The position numbers and the translations under genes were made by a program. From Panopea generosa (Eukaryota > Mollusca > Bivalvia > Adapedonta > Hiatellidae): a stretch of 64,000 nt of DNA. Numbering within the stretch: position 1 is the stretch's first letter; each line of letters opens with the position of its first letter. Below, in pieces: positions 1 through 12,036 of the stretch. Location: assembly GCA_029582155.1 (NCBI GenBank), contig CM055911.1, forward strand, positions 52,079,419 to 52,143,418. Direction: 5' to 3'. The notes under the pieces are model-generated. The model was given only the letters and a program-made list of their open reading frames with translations, was not told the origin of the DNA and ran no database searches.

Positions 1-679
1 AAGATGACATGACGACGTGTCATATGTAAGACCTAGACCCGTACCTCAAAGGTCAAGGTCACACTTTTAGTATGTATGACAACACTTTGAATATATAGTA
101 TTTAGTATAAATGTTTAGTAAATTATGAATGGAATATATGCCAAACCCGTCTATTCGCGCACTCACACGCGCTTCAAACGATGACAACCATTAGCAACAG
201 TTAGATGGCAAAAGGAGTCGCCGCCTCTCTAACACGCTTTTGGAGTTAAACCAACTGACAGAACAGAATAGAAGTAATTATTGTGCAAACGAAGTGCCCG
301 CGGACACTTTGCAATTTGTGGAAGACATCAAGAGAACTTTATAGTCTATACAACTCAAGAATTAAAAAAAACTGCAAAACAAAATATGACGTGAAAATGT
401 TTTTTGTTCGACTGGCTCGGAGAAGTTACACCAAAAATACCGCTGGAAGAACTCAATATCCATTTAGCCTCTTTTTTTCTCGTAATTTACTCCTTGGTGC
501 ATGTATATTTAGTTTTAATCGTTGAATAAATTCCGCCTTAAAAACTGATTTCTAATGGACCCCGCGTCGCCGTGACGCGCATAAACAAAAGAGCGATTAC
601 TCAAAGGGAAGTAACTGTACGCTATCTGTTTTAGGGTAATAAACTGCCATATTAACTTAAAGCTTCTTTAGATATATAA

Positions 680-880
680 ATAAAATATAAAAAATATCAA
701 TTAAAAAATAAATAGATAGATCGATTAATAAATAAATTAATGAATTATTGAATAACTGAGTAAATAAATTAATAAATAAATAAATTAACTAATTAATTAA
801 TTAATTAATTAATTAATTAATTAATTAATTAATAGATAATAAGTAAATAAATTAATAAAAAAATTGATTATTTTTTTGAT
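680..880. repeat. AATT/TAAATAAATT low-complexity tract
   Basis: Nearly uninterrupted A and T, including a run of about eleven AATT units around 787-831 flanked by degenerate TAAATAAATTAA units. Simple-sequence DNA; no function is implied. Confidence 0.85.
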
Positions 881-1275
881 AATATATTTATATAGTTACA
901 CATGTAATAAAGAGGTTAAACAAATAGTCTGTGTTATGAACACCGCTTTTAAAGTGTGAATTTAGTGAATCGTATTCCAACTTAGATACAAAAGTTGTGA
1001 TTTTGATTATATTTATATCTTTGGAACTATTGTTTTTATAAACTGTGTGACTTTAAATTATATTAAAACTGATAGAAATTGACAAGTGTCGTCGTTTTTG
1101 CTGTCTGTGATCTTCAACGTAATAAATTTATGTAGTAAAAATATACTCATTCATCAACAAACAGCGGTCAACGCATCGGCACGTCCGCCCACGCACGTTT
1201 CATTGACGACGAATCATTCCCCTTCCTAATCGTTACGTAATACTTGCATAATAAATCTCTCTTCCTCTCAAATCG

Positions 1276-1335
<60 letters not shown>

Positions 1336-1362
1336 TGTGTGGGGGGAGATGGGGGGGGCGAG
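1276..1362. repeat. (CT)n microsatellite followed by TG and G runs
   Basis: About 27 CT dinucleotides (1278-1331), then a short TG run and G-rich stretches (runs of 6 and 8 G). The minus strand reads as a spurious Arg-Glu repeat. Confidence 0.9.
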
Positions 1363-2845
1363 CATGCGGGCGGGCGGGCGTAAGTGCGTGCGGCAGTATT
1401 AGTTAACTCAAATCTATGTGAGTATATGTTATTATATATGTTTAGCCATATTCATGATATTTCTAAACTCAGTTTTAGGGAAGGGCCGTAACTAATGTGG
1501 GTATCACTTGTGGCCCGACCATTTACACTGTACTTATACACATTTTGGCAATAAAACTATTTAAATCAACGACTAGCCACCTACCGGCCAAGGTCAAGGT
1601 CGAAGCATCGAAACGCCGTCATGGTATAACTTTCAGTACGTCTCAAACACATCCGCCGTTTGTAATGTTTTTTTCATGCCTGCGGACTTACCATCAAAAT
1701 ACCGAGTAAAATCAATCAAACTTTCCGAATGTGGTGAGAAGATATTTATTTAATTTAAGTTTTAAGGCAAATGAATACATATACGTGTTATATTCAGTCA
1801 AAGGTATAGAGCACGAGCCAACTCGTGCAATACTGCCGGTATATAAGTGATACATGTGGAAGCCCTTTCCACAAGAGGTCATTGCATTTGCCGAATAGTT
1901 ACATTTTTTAAACATATTTTCATAAGATCCCTACCCCCACTCCCACCGAAAAGAGGTCAACGTAAAGTACAAAAAAAAACATGGTGTTTATTTGATATTT
2001 AAAACTGTATATACTATGTAACAGATAAATGAGGTCGATATTGTGGTTATGAAGTTATTGATTTTGAAAGTTGGTATACACTTTCTGTAAGATATTGGAC
2101 ATTTTAAATAAGGTTGTAATTTATTTGACAGATAGCCATTGCAAGACAAGGGTGCTCCATGCGAATAAAACCTTCATGGTATCAGCTGTTGCAGATCCTC
2201 CTATTATGACAGGATGTTTGACAGATCGTTTTGTGCATCTTTATTGTAAAAATATGTTATAACGGCAATTCAAGTGACAATTTCTATACCATGTCTTGTT
2301 CTCTTCAATTCCCTCAGTTTGCTTTGAAAATAAAATAAATGATTTGTTTTTGTTTGAGCAAAGCAAATTAGAAAATAACATGCCGTTCTTCGTGCCACTA
2401 TACTCGGAGTACTTTCGTCAGGCGGGAAAATACCTCAAAACCGTGAGAGCGTCATTGGCTATGGCCGGTCTTCCCGCTCTGTAGTCGTCATTCGTAGTGG
2501 CCCATCCGTCGGAATATCGCCGATGCCACTTGTTGATAAGGTAACAGATTACTGATGGTTTCCCCGTGGATGTTTAAATCATTTTTTCTCGTCTCTCTGG
2601 GCGTATAATCTAGCGAAACACACACTTTTATGATCATCCGCTGTACCGGAGCGTCACAAGACGCCATAATTTTATTTCAGATTTTAGTAGCAGAAAACTG
2701 ACTGTAAATATATATATATATGTGTCAAGTGCAGGCAAGTAGTTGACCAAAAGGCGTTGATCACCTAGCAGTCCTCAGTCCTCATATTTCTCATCCTTCA
2801 GACCCGGTCCCTCATAGGTCAATCTTATCTGCATTAACTTTTTAA

Positions 2846-3358
2846 AGGGATTATATCACGAAAAATCGATATAAACGTCTTCAAATTTAAAATAATTATT
2901 AATCACTAATATATATAATCCGAATGGTTTCACACGTCAAATCCACTAAAACGGGTACAAAATCGATATTAAAATTGGAGTGGTAAACTTGAAACGAAAT
3001 CCCCGTTCTTAAAATAGACAGCACGTAAATACTGTTTGGCGACCTTCGCATCGTCACTCGGTCTCTTTCTATGATGAATCCATTTTATTACTTCACCTGT
3101 ATGACAGATCAAATTGAAATTAAAATGATATCACGTGACTCATTTAATACGTCACAAAATAGATTGTAATTTTAAGCGGGAAAATATTAAGTCTAACCTA
3201 GGCGCGTAGCTCAAGTCCCTTTCAAATATATTAATTTGGCATGTTTAAATATACATCATTTTGACAATACTGGGTCAGTGAGTACATGTTTGCATGATAT
3301 ATATAAGAACATTTTTTAAGCCAATTTTAAAAGTTTAAAAAATCCTAATATATTCCCT
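2846..3358 (+). mobile_element. TTAA-flanked MITE, about 513 bp
   Basis: The element begins AGGGATTATATCACG and ends with the imperfect inverse (AATATATTCCCT). It is bounded on both sides by TTAA. The interior is non-coding and A+T-rich. Diverged copies occur at 23386-23790 (same orientation), 40886-41450 (reverse) and as fragments at about 3405-3600 and 54060-54245. TTAA target duplications are characteristic of piggyBac-type transposases, so a non-autonomous piggyBac-like element is the best guess. Confidence 0.7.
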
Positions 3359-4384
3359 TTAAAGACTGTGAATCAAGCAAAATCATGATAAATATCTATA
3401 TATAATAAGTGCACGCACACACTGTATGGCGACCTTCACCTTGCCATTCGGACGCGTTCAATGATGAAACAAATTCAACCATAACCGATCAAACCGAAAT
3501 CAAATTAAATGCATCTAAAAAAAAAAAATTTATAGTTTAATTAGGATATTTACACCAAATCAGGAAATTCCTTTTAAATATATTATATTGATGTGTTTTA
3601 ATACGGGCAATGCCCTCCCAGTGGAAGACCAACGGTCATGTGAAAATGCGTGACCGTTTTTTCATTTTTGTAATTATTTTTTTATTAGTATCATATATTA
3701 TTAATGTGTTTGCACTCGTCCGTCACCAAATCAAAAATGACAAAATTGTAACATATTACATGCTTACGTAATCTTATATATCTCTCTTGGGATTACAAAA
3801 TGACATATTTATGTGTTGACGTGTCGTAAAACACCATCCATGCTTTCTCTCTTGGGACATACCGAGTGGACAAAATACAGATAAAATAAAGTTTTGGTTA
3901 ATTTGTCAGAATAGAAAATGCGTATGATGCAAAGGAAATATTTTTCTTTCAACAATCAGCAACAAAGCATAGTATTAGTTGCCAAGGTAACTGCTCAGTT
4001 TATAAGGAGGATATTTTACCCCAAAATCAAAAAGATGGGGGGGGGGGGTATTTTATTTCCAGTTTTTCCGAGATATGGGTAAAGTTGCATATTGTATTAA
4101 GATAGATCGTAAGCTTACTTAATGTTAAATTCAGAATGTTCATTTATTTCAGTTAAAACCTCCACTTTACCATTTATAATATCATTGATATCTAGGCACA
4201 CAAATCAGCAAGTTAAAGTCATATACATATATTTGAGGATAGGATTTTCATATTCCAGTTTAGAAATTTTAGAGATAAGGTGTAAATTTACCGCCATTTT
4301 TTAGAAACTTAAGGGCATTTTGCTAAACAATGAGGGTAAAATACCCCTAAAATTACCCAATCTGGTACTGTGGTTATTGTTGTT
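3359..4384. other. Intergenic; truncated second MITE copy at about 3405-3600
   Basis: The part at 3405-3600 repeats the central and right portions of the neighbouring TTAA MITE (for example the shared word TGGCGACCTTC) with an A-rich tract inside. A G-run lies at about 4036-4047. I see nothing else in the stretch. Confidence 0.45.
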
Positions 4385-4880
4385 ATTATACAGTTGATGA
4401 TATTGCTGAACAGTTTAGAATCCAACGTTTGGATTTCTATATGAAGCTAGCAAACAACGAAGTTGTACGTAACTTAAAGAAGAAGAAAGGAATGTTGAAA
4501 AAGTCAAAACAGGAAAATAATGTATTTTATGAACTGCTTCATAACAAAGACATGGTAATCAGACCGGTAGGCAAAGGGTTTGATATGTCGGTTTTGACAG
4601 ATGATTATGTGATGGCATTGGAAAACTAACTGAAAAGTATAGCTTATGCGACATTACTAATAAAGACAAGATTGAACAATGTATCAAAACAGTAAAGAAA
4701 TAAGCTAACTGAAAAACAAGAAGAAGTCACAGAAAACAATCTACTAAGCATCAAGAAGAATACAAACTAAGACAAAACGTCACCAGGTTACATCACTGAG
4801 ATTCAAAAGATTGCATTATCCCAGAACATGATATCATCTGAATCAGGATTATAAACTCCAATGAAAAAGCAGGGAATTCT
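4385..4880 (+). pseudogene. Decayed retroelement RT N-terminal region (Penelope-like?)
   Basis: A 67-codon frame at 4429-4629 has a Lys/Asn-rich segment followed by NKDMVIRPVGKG and a downstream 'L-T-D-D-Y-V' segment. This resembles the 'NNKDIVI-PADKG...V-D--DY' signature just before the palm of Penelope-like and related reverse transcriptases. The frame then hits stops at 4627 and repeatedly afterwards, while coding-like Lys/Glu-rich text continues to about 4850. No intact RT palm (YADD-type) motif is seen. I read it as a dead fragment; the family assignment is tentative. Confidence 0.35.
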
Positions 4881-6203
4881 ATGCATGTCCAACAATTCAT
4901 AGCAATTGAACGCTTACAAGCTGTGACGTCATTTAAACTCTCTCTGAGGCAACTGACCAATCAACGTCTTCAAATGCGACTTTCCTAACATTGCTATTTA
5001 ACGGACCCAATCGGTAGAGCTGGATCCATTCTACAGATAACTAATAAGATGAAGTATAAATTGGAAGACGCAAGACACGCACGCTTCATGGCCGGCGGAC
5101 TCATTTCTTCTATGTTTAATGGCTTGAAATCGAAGAGAATCGAACTATTCAATCGATGGTTCGGGAGAGTACAAACTAGGGATAGTTATTTAGGTTCCTA
5201 TCTTGATAAGTGGGACACGAAAAACTTACGAAAGCTAATAAAGTTCCAATGTTCTGTGAACGTTTCTTTTTTTATGATTCTGCCGCCTCCAATTCCAACT
5301 AAATAGGGGATAGTAGCTTGCTATCAACAAGACCAAATCTGGTGTGACAGAGACAAGGCTAAAAGAAATATGTCGGGATTTGGTAACATTTATTTCATCA
5401 AAACAAATGCATAGCTAGAGGTTTCTAATTTGATCCAAAGTTTCGAGTTTACCTATATTCGCAAGTTGGTTGAAAGACTTTTTTAATGGGATTTAACGCC
5501 ATTTTCAACACAGTTCATGTTATATATGGCGACAGGGATGAACAAAAAAGTTCCAGTTAATTGTCCGAGCCAAGTATTGTTCAACATCATAACATGCATG
5601 TACATGTATATCGAAATATGAATCAGCCGCGATCAGATAAGTGGTTCGAACTATATATGGTGGTCCAGCCACCCGTGTTCGAGCAACCGGAGTTCTACTC
5701 TACGAATTATTTGTTCACATACAGAACAAATACATCGTTAAACAATTAACCATAACATTCACAATCTTGCTCTGGAAAATAATTCATGTTTGGAACTTGA
5801 AACTTTTCAAACAAATACTGACACTAATAGTGTATTTCTTTACTTCAAGCCTAAAACATCTCATAACGCTTAGTTTTACTATACTAAATACAAACACCAC
5901 GTGACTGTAGGCCCCTTAAGCGAAACACACAAACAGGACATGTCCGTATTAGTAATATATCATGTATTGTAAATTTGTAGCTGAATAGTATTTATGTTAC
6001 TATTTAACCAGCAGTGAAAATGCGGTTTTTTGTGTGGTTGCTTTGAACGAGCATTTTATGAGGTAGATCAAAGGTCGATTTCCCATATACTTTGTAAAAC
6101 ACATGTGATATAGAAAGTTTTTTTACATTAAATAAAATTCGTGATGAATAAGGCGCTTGTTACATAATAATTTTATGTGGTTCAGAATACGAGATTATTT
6201 TAC
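4881..6203. other. Intergenic, no supported gene
   Basis: The segment at about 4990-5030 shares the phrase CTATTTAACGGACCCAATCG with 17829-17850, so both belong to some dispersed repeat. An 85-codon frame at 5049-5306 has no recognisable domain. Nothing else is supported. Confidence 0.4.
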
Positions 6204-6305
6204 AGTGTTTTGTACAATATGGGAACATAGTTCTCGTACGAGTTTGTGTTGCGGTGGAAACCATATTTGACGAGTACAATAAAATCCCATATTGTACAAA
6301 ACACT
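6204..6305. repeat. Perfect 21-bp inverted repeat with 60-nt loop
   Basis: Left arm 6204-6224 (AGTGTTTTGTACAATATGGG + A) is exactly complementary to 6285-6305. Weaker pairing extends outward. It could be a tiny MITE or a cruciform-forming site; no target duplication is evident. Confidence 0.8.
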
Positions 6306-6484
6306 AAAATTATCGTTTTATTTTATGCCTCATTCTGAAAGAAATTCCTCAAAGAAAATAAAGAAAAATCAAGATCCTTTTCAATGAATAAAACTGTGAG
6401 TTCAAAGCAACAGACGCAGGAAGTTGCATTGCGAATATTCGGATGTTCTCAACGTCATCGTCATTTTGGTCATAAGTTATAAGC

Positions 6485-6755
6485 TGTATTTACTAACATT
6501 TACGGGGATAAAGTTGTAAAGATAAACTTATTAATATTTGTGGGGGGAATCAGTTATAATGATATGTAATACTTACTAAAATTAATAGAGAGAATAACGT
6601 ATAATGCTATACTTATTGATATTTAGAGGGGATAAGATATAATGCTATATTAACTAATAATTACGGGAAATAAGTCATGAAGCTATATTTATTAATATTT
6701 AAGGGGATAAATTATAAAGCTATATTTACTAGTATTTACGACGAATAAGCAGGAA
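6485..6755 (+). repeat. Degenerate tandem repeat, about 39-bp unit
   Basis: About seven diverged copies of an A+T-rich unit of the type 'ggggataagttataaagctatatttactaatattta' (written here as a paraphrased consensus, not verbatim). It abuts the 54-bp satellite directly on its right. Confidence 0.6.
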
Positions 6756-8285
6756 CGTACCGGGTGTATTTGGTACACGCACTGTCGTTATTGATTTGCA
6801 GCAATCTTATTACGGGGAGTGTCTGGTACGCGCACTGTCAGTTATTGAGCTGCAGCAATCATAGTACGGGGATTGTCTGGTATACGCACTGTCAGTTATT
6901 GAGCTGCAGCAATCTCAGTACGGGGATTGTCTGGTACACGCACTGTCAGTTATTGAACTGCAGCAATCTCAGTACGGGGAGTGTCTGGTACACGCACTGT
7001 CAGTTATTGAGCTGCAGCAATCATAGTACGGGGAGTGTCTGGTACACACACTGTCAGTTATTGAGCTGCAGCAATCTTAGTACGGGGAGTGTCTGGTACA
7101 CGCACTGTCAGTTATTGAGCTGCAGCAATCATAGAACGGGGAGTGTCTGGTACACACACTGTCAGTTATTGAGCTGCAGCAATCATAGTACGGGGAGTGT
7201 CTGGTACACGCACTGTCAGATATTGAGCCGCAGCAATCTCAGTACGGGGATTGTCTGGTACATGCACTGTCAGTTCTTGAGCTGCAGCAATCATAGTACG
7301 GGGAGTGTCTGGTACACGAACTGTCAGTTATTGAGCTGCAGCAATCATAGTACGGGGAGTGTCTGGTACACGCACTGTCAGTTATTGAACTGAAGCAATC
7401 TCAGTACAGGGAATGTGTGGTACACGCATTGTCAGTTATTGAGCTGCAGCAATCATAGTACGGGGAGTGTCTGGTACACGCATTGTCAGTTATTGAACTG
7501 CAGCAATCATAGTACGGGGAGTGTCTGGTACACACACTGTCAGTTATTGAGCTGCAGCAATCATAGTACGGGGAGTGTCTGGTACACGCACTGTCAGTTA
7601 TTGAACTGCAGCAATCTCAGTACGGGGATTGTCTGGTACACGCACTGTCAGTTATTGAGCTGCAGCAATCATAGTACGGGGAGTGTCTGGCACACGCACT
7701 GTCAGTTATTGAGCTGCAGCAATCATAGTACGGGGAATGTGTGGTACACGCACTGTCAGTTATTGAGCTGCAGCAATCATAGTACCGGGAGTGTCTGGTA
7801 CACGCACTGTCAGTTATTGAGCTGCAGCAATCATAGTACGGGGATTGTCTGGTACACACACTGTCAGTTATTGAGCTGCAGCAATCATAGTACGGGGAGT
7901 GTCTGGTACACGCACTGTCAGTTATTGAACTGCAGCAATCTCAGTACGGGGATTGTCTGGTACACGCACTGTCAGTTATAGAGCTGCAGCAATCATAGTA
8001 CGGGGAATGTCTGGAACACGCACTGTCAGTTATTGAGCTGCAGCAACCATAGTACGGGGAGTGTCTGGTACACGCACTGTCAGTTATTGAGCTGCAGCAA
8101 TCTCAGTACGGGGATTGTCTGGTACACGCACTGTCAGTTATTGAGCTGCAGCAATCATAGTACGGGGTACACGCACTGTCAGTTAATGAACTGCAGCAAT
8201 CATAGTACGGGGAGTGTCTTGTACACGCACTGTCAGTTATTGAACTGCAGCAATCTTAGTACGGGGAGTGTCTGGTACACGCACA
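6756..8285 (+). repeat. 54-bp satellite, subfamily 1
   Basis: About 28 head-to-tail copies of a 54-bp unit containing CTGTCAGTTATTGAGCTGCA, CAATCATAGTACGGGG and GTCTGGTACACGCA. Because 54 is divisible by three, the array is open as an 18-residue Cys-rich repeat (frames at 6764-7393, 7415-7981 and 8033-8359). It is also open on part of the minus strand. Indel breaks between frames and the absence of a start or splice context argue against a protein. Confidence 0.92.
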
Positions 8286-9465
8286 TCAACCTTATTACGG
8301 GATTATCTGGCACACGTACTGTCACATATTACGTTACATCAATCTTAGTACGGGATTAACTGGTATACGTACTGTCAGCTATTGGGCTACGTCAATCTTA
8401 GTACGGGGTTATCTGGCACACGAACTGTCAGCTATTGCGCTACATCAATCTTATTACGGGATTATCTGGCACACGTACTGTCAGCTATTGCGTTACATCA
8501 ATCTTAGTACGGGATTAACTGGCGCACGTACTGTCAGCTATTGCGCTATTTCAATCTTAGTACGGGGTTATCTGACACACGTACTGTCAGCTATTGTGCT
8601 ACATCAATTTTAGTACGGGGTTATCTGACACACGTACTGTCAGCTATTGCGCTATATCAATTATAGTACGGGGTTATCTGACACACGTACTGTCAGCTAT
8701 TGCTCTACATCAATTTTAGTACGGGGTTATCTGACACACGTACTGTCAGCTATTGCGCTACATCAATCTTAGTACGGGATTATCTGGAACACGTACTGTC
8801 AGCTATTGCGCTATATCAATCTTAGTACGGGGTTATCTGACACACGTACTGTCAGCTATTGCGCTACATCAATTTTAGTACGGGATTATTTGGCACAAGT
8901 ACTGTCAGCTATTGCGCTGCATCAATCTAAGTACGGGATTATCTGGCACACGTACTGTCAGCTATTGCGCTACATCATTCTTAGTACGGGGTTATCTGGC
9001 ACACGTACTGTCAGCTATTGCGCTACATCAATCTTAGTACGAGGTTATCTGACACACGTACTGTCAGCTATTGCGCTACATCAATCTTAGTACGGGGATA
9101 TCTGGCACACGTACTGTCAGCTATTGCGCTACATCAATCTTAGTACGGGATTAACTGGCACACATACTGTCAGCTATTGCGCTATATCAATCTTAGTACG
9201 GGGTTATCTGACACACGTACCGTCGGCTATTGCGATACATCAATTTTAGTACGGGATTATCTGGCACACATACTGTCAGCTATTGCGCTACATCAATCGA
9301 AGTACGGGATTATCTGGCACACGTACTGTCAGCTATTGCGCTACATCAATCTAAGTACGGGATTATCTGGCACACGTACTGTCAGCTATTGCGCTACATC
9401 AATCTAAGTACGGGATTAATTGGCACACGCTCAGTCAGCTATTGCGCTACAACAATCTCAGTACG
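8286..9465 (+). repeat. 53-bp satellite, subfamily 2
   Basis: About 22 copies of a related unit: CTGTCAGCTATTGCGCTACA, CAATCTTAGTACGGG and TTATCTGGCACACGTA. Alignable with subfamily 1 but with diagnostic changes (GCGCTACAT for GAGCTGCAG; TTATCTG for AGTGTCTG). The change is abrupt at about 8285. Confidence 0.9.
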
Positions 9466-11645
9466 GGGAGGATCTGGTACACGCATTGTCAGCTATTGCC
9501 ATACAGCAATCTAAGTACATGGAGTATCTGGTAGACGTACTGTTAGCTATTGAACTATAGTAGTCTTAGTACGAGGAGTATCTGGTACATGCATTGTCAA
9601 CATTATGGAGCTTCAGCATCTCAACAGAGAAGTATCTAGTTCACGCACTGTTAACTATGGAGCTGCAGTTATCAACACGGGAAGTATCTAGTTTATGCAC
9701 TGTCAACAGCTATAGAGCTGCAGCTATCTCAACACGGGAAGTATCTAGTACACGCACTGTTAGCTATGGAGCTGTAGTTATCAACACGGGAAGCATCTAG
9801 TACACGCACTTTTAGCTATGGAGCTGCAGTTATCAACACGGGAAGTATCTAGTTTATGCACTGTCAACAGCTATAGAGCTGCAGCTATCTCAACACGGGA
9901 AGTATCTAGTACACGCACTGTTAGCTATGGAGCTGTAGTTATCAACACGGGAAGTATCTAGTACACGCACTGTTAGCTATGGAGCTGCAGCTATCTCAAC
10001 ACGGGAAGTATCTAGTACACGCACTGTTAGCTATGGAGCTGCAGTTATCAACACGGGAAGTATCTAGTTCATGCACTGTCAATAGCTATAGAGCTGCAGC
10101 TATCTCAACACGGGAAGTATCTAGTACACGCACTGTTAGCTATGGAGCTGTAGTTATCAACACGGGAAGCATCTAGTACACGCACTTTTAGCTATGGAGC
10201 TGCAGTTATCAACACGGGAAGTATCTAGTTTATGCACTGTCAACAGCTATAGAGCTGCAGCTATCTCAACACGGGAAGTATCTAGTACACGCACTGTTAG
10301 CTATGGAGCTGTAGTTATCAACACGGGAAGTATCTAGTACACGCACTGTTAGCTATGGAGCTGCAGCTATCTCAACACGGGAAGTATCTAGTACACGCAC
10401 TGTTAGCTATGGAGCTGCAGTTATCAACACGGGAAGTATCTAGTTCATGCACTGTCAATAGCTATAGAGCTGCAGCTATCTCAACACGGGAAGTATCTAG
10501 TACACGCATTGTTAGCTATAGAGCTGCAGCTATCTCAACACGGGAAGTATCTAGTACACGCACTGTTAGCTATGGAGCTGCAGTTATCAACACGGGAAGT
10601 ATCTAGTTCATGCACTGTCAACAGCTATAGAGCTGCAGCTATCTCAACACGGGAAGTATCTAGTACACGCACTGTTGGCTATGGAGCTGCAGTTATCAAC
10701 ACGGGAAGTATCTAGTTTATGCACTGTCAACAGCTATAGAGCTGCAGCTATCTCAACACGGCAAGTATCTAGTACACGCACTGTTAGCTATGGAGCTGCA
10801 GTTATCAACACGGGAAGTATCTAGTACACGCACTGTTAGCTATGGAGCTGCAGTTATCAACACGGGAAGTATCTAGTACACGTACTGTAAGCTATGGAGC
10901 TGCAGCTATCTCAGCACGGGAAGTATCTAGTACACACACTGTTAGCTATGGAGCTGCAGTTATCAACACGGGAAGTATCTAGTACACGCACTGTCAACAG
11001 CTATAGAGCTGCAGCTATCTCAACACGGGAAATATCTAGTACATGCACTGTTAGCTATGGACTACAGTTATCCACACGGGAAGTATCTAGTTTATGCACT
11101 GTCAACAGCTATAGAGCTGCAGCTATCTCAACACGGGAAGTATCTAGTACACGCACTGTTAGCTATGGAGCTGTAGTTATCAACACGGGAAGTATCTAGT
11201 TTATGCACTGTCAACAGCTATAGAGCTGCAGCTATCTCAACACGGGAAGTATCTAGTACACGCACTGTTAGCTATGGAACTAAGCTATCTCCAGGAGCTG
11301 CAGCTATCTCAACACGGGAATTATCTAGTACACACATTGACAGCTATTGAACTGCAGCTATCTCAACACGGGAATTATCTAGTACACGCATTGTCAGCTG
11401 TTGAACTGCAGCTATCTCAACACGGGAATTATCTAGTACACGCATTGACAGCTATTGAACTGCAGCTATCTCAACACAGGAATTATCTAGTACACGCATT
11501 GACAGCTATTGAACTGCAGCTATCTCAACACGGGAATTATCTAGTACACGCATTGTCAGCTATTTAGCTGCAGCTATCTCAACACTGGAAGTGTCTAGTA
11601 CATTCGTTGTCAGCAGCTGCTGCAGCAATGTTAGCACGGGAAGCA
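9466..11645 (+). repeat. 52/58-bp satellite, subfamily 3, with higher-order structure
   Basis: About 40 copies of a third variant: GTATCTAGTACACGCACTG, TTAGCTATGGAGCTGCAG and TTATCAACACGGGAA. A longer variant (CTGTCAACAGCTATAGAGCT) is interspersed. Several blocks recur in the same order, for example the segments starting at 9979 and 10355, 376 bp apart. The last five units (11310-11570) form a further 'GGGAATTATCTAG' subtype. Confidence 0.9.
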
Positions 11646-11969
11646 CCAATTCTCTCATAACACTTGGCCATTGAACCTACCAGACAACCGAGTTATAACA
11701 GAAAAGTAACTTTTAATTACCATATATAAGCGGCTGTAAATTATTTATTATTTTGTTGACTCTCTTCGGTTTGGCAATGTCAACAAAATTTACCCAACAA
11801 CGTTCAATCCAAATGACAAGAAATACGAACAGTTGAAAGTTACCAAAGTAATCCCCCTCATGAAAATAAGGTTATATTACGGAAATATCTGAAAACATAA
11901 AAAGCAATAATTAAATTGAATAGAAAAATAAAGAATTTGTTTGATAAATAAAAACAATAAAATACTAAC
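11646..11969. other. Non-repetitive spacer; presumed intron of the adjacent minus-strand gene
   Basis: Unique A+T-rich sequence between the satellite and the signal-peptide exon. I find no convincing second exon here on the minus strand. Confidence 0.3.
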
Positions 11970-12036
11970 TTTCAGTCTGTCCCTGGATGACACAAAAGGC
12001 GGCAAATAGAATCCACAGAATAGCCAAACACTTCAT
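11970..12036 (-). CDS. Signal-peptide first exon of a secreted protein (partial gene)
   Basis: On the minus strand an ATG at 12036 opens 22 codons reading MKCLAILWILFAAFCVIQG and then QTE. This is a textbook secretory signal: a basic n-region (MK), a hydrophobic core LAILWILFAAFCVI and a small-residue end consistent with cleavage after IQG or nearby. It is followed by A|GTTAGT, a reasonable splice donor, after codon position 1. A phase-1 intron just after the signal peptide is typical of extracellular proteins. If unspliced, the frame meets TAG two codons later. A TATATAG word lies about 75 nt upstream. The next exon must be at lower coordinates; I could not find it, and the satellite arrays (6.5-11.6 kb) would lie in or beyond the first intron. 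The mature product is unknown. It could be a relic exon. Confidence 0.5.

Larger units (their letters stand above)
1..2841. other. Gene-free A+T-rich flank
   Basis: I see no supported gene here. Short open frames exist, the longest about 80 codons at 283-525, but none has a recognisable domain or exon-like junctions. The stretch contains simple-sequence tracts (listed separately). A somewhat G+C-richer patch at about 2390-2530 encloses a 34-codon frame starting at an ATG at 2380 that I cannot assign. Confidence 0.5.

Noticed and set aside
1168-1365. Arg-Glu-rich 65-codon protein on the minus strand
   Set aside because: Translation of a (CT)n microsatellite.
6764-8359. Cys-rich repeat proteins with an 18-residue period
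   Set aside because: Products of the 54-bp satellite period. Frames are broken by indels, have no signal peptide or splice context, and the opposite strand is open in places too.
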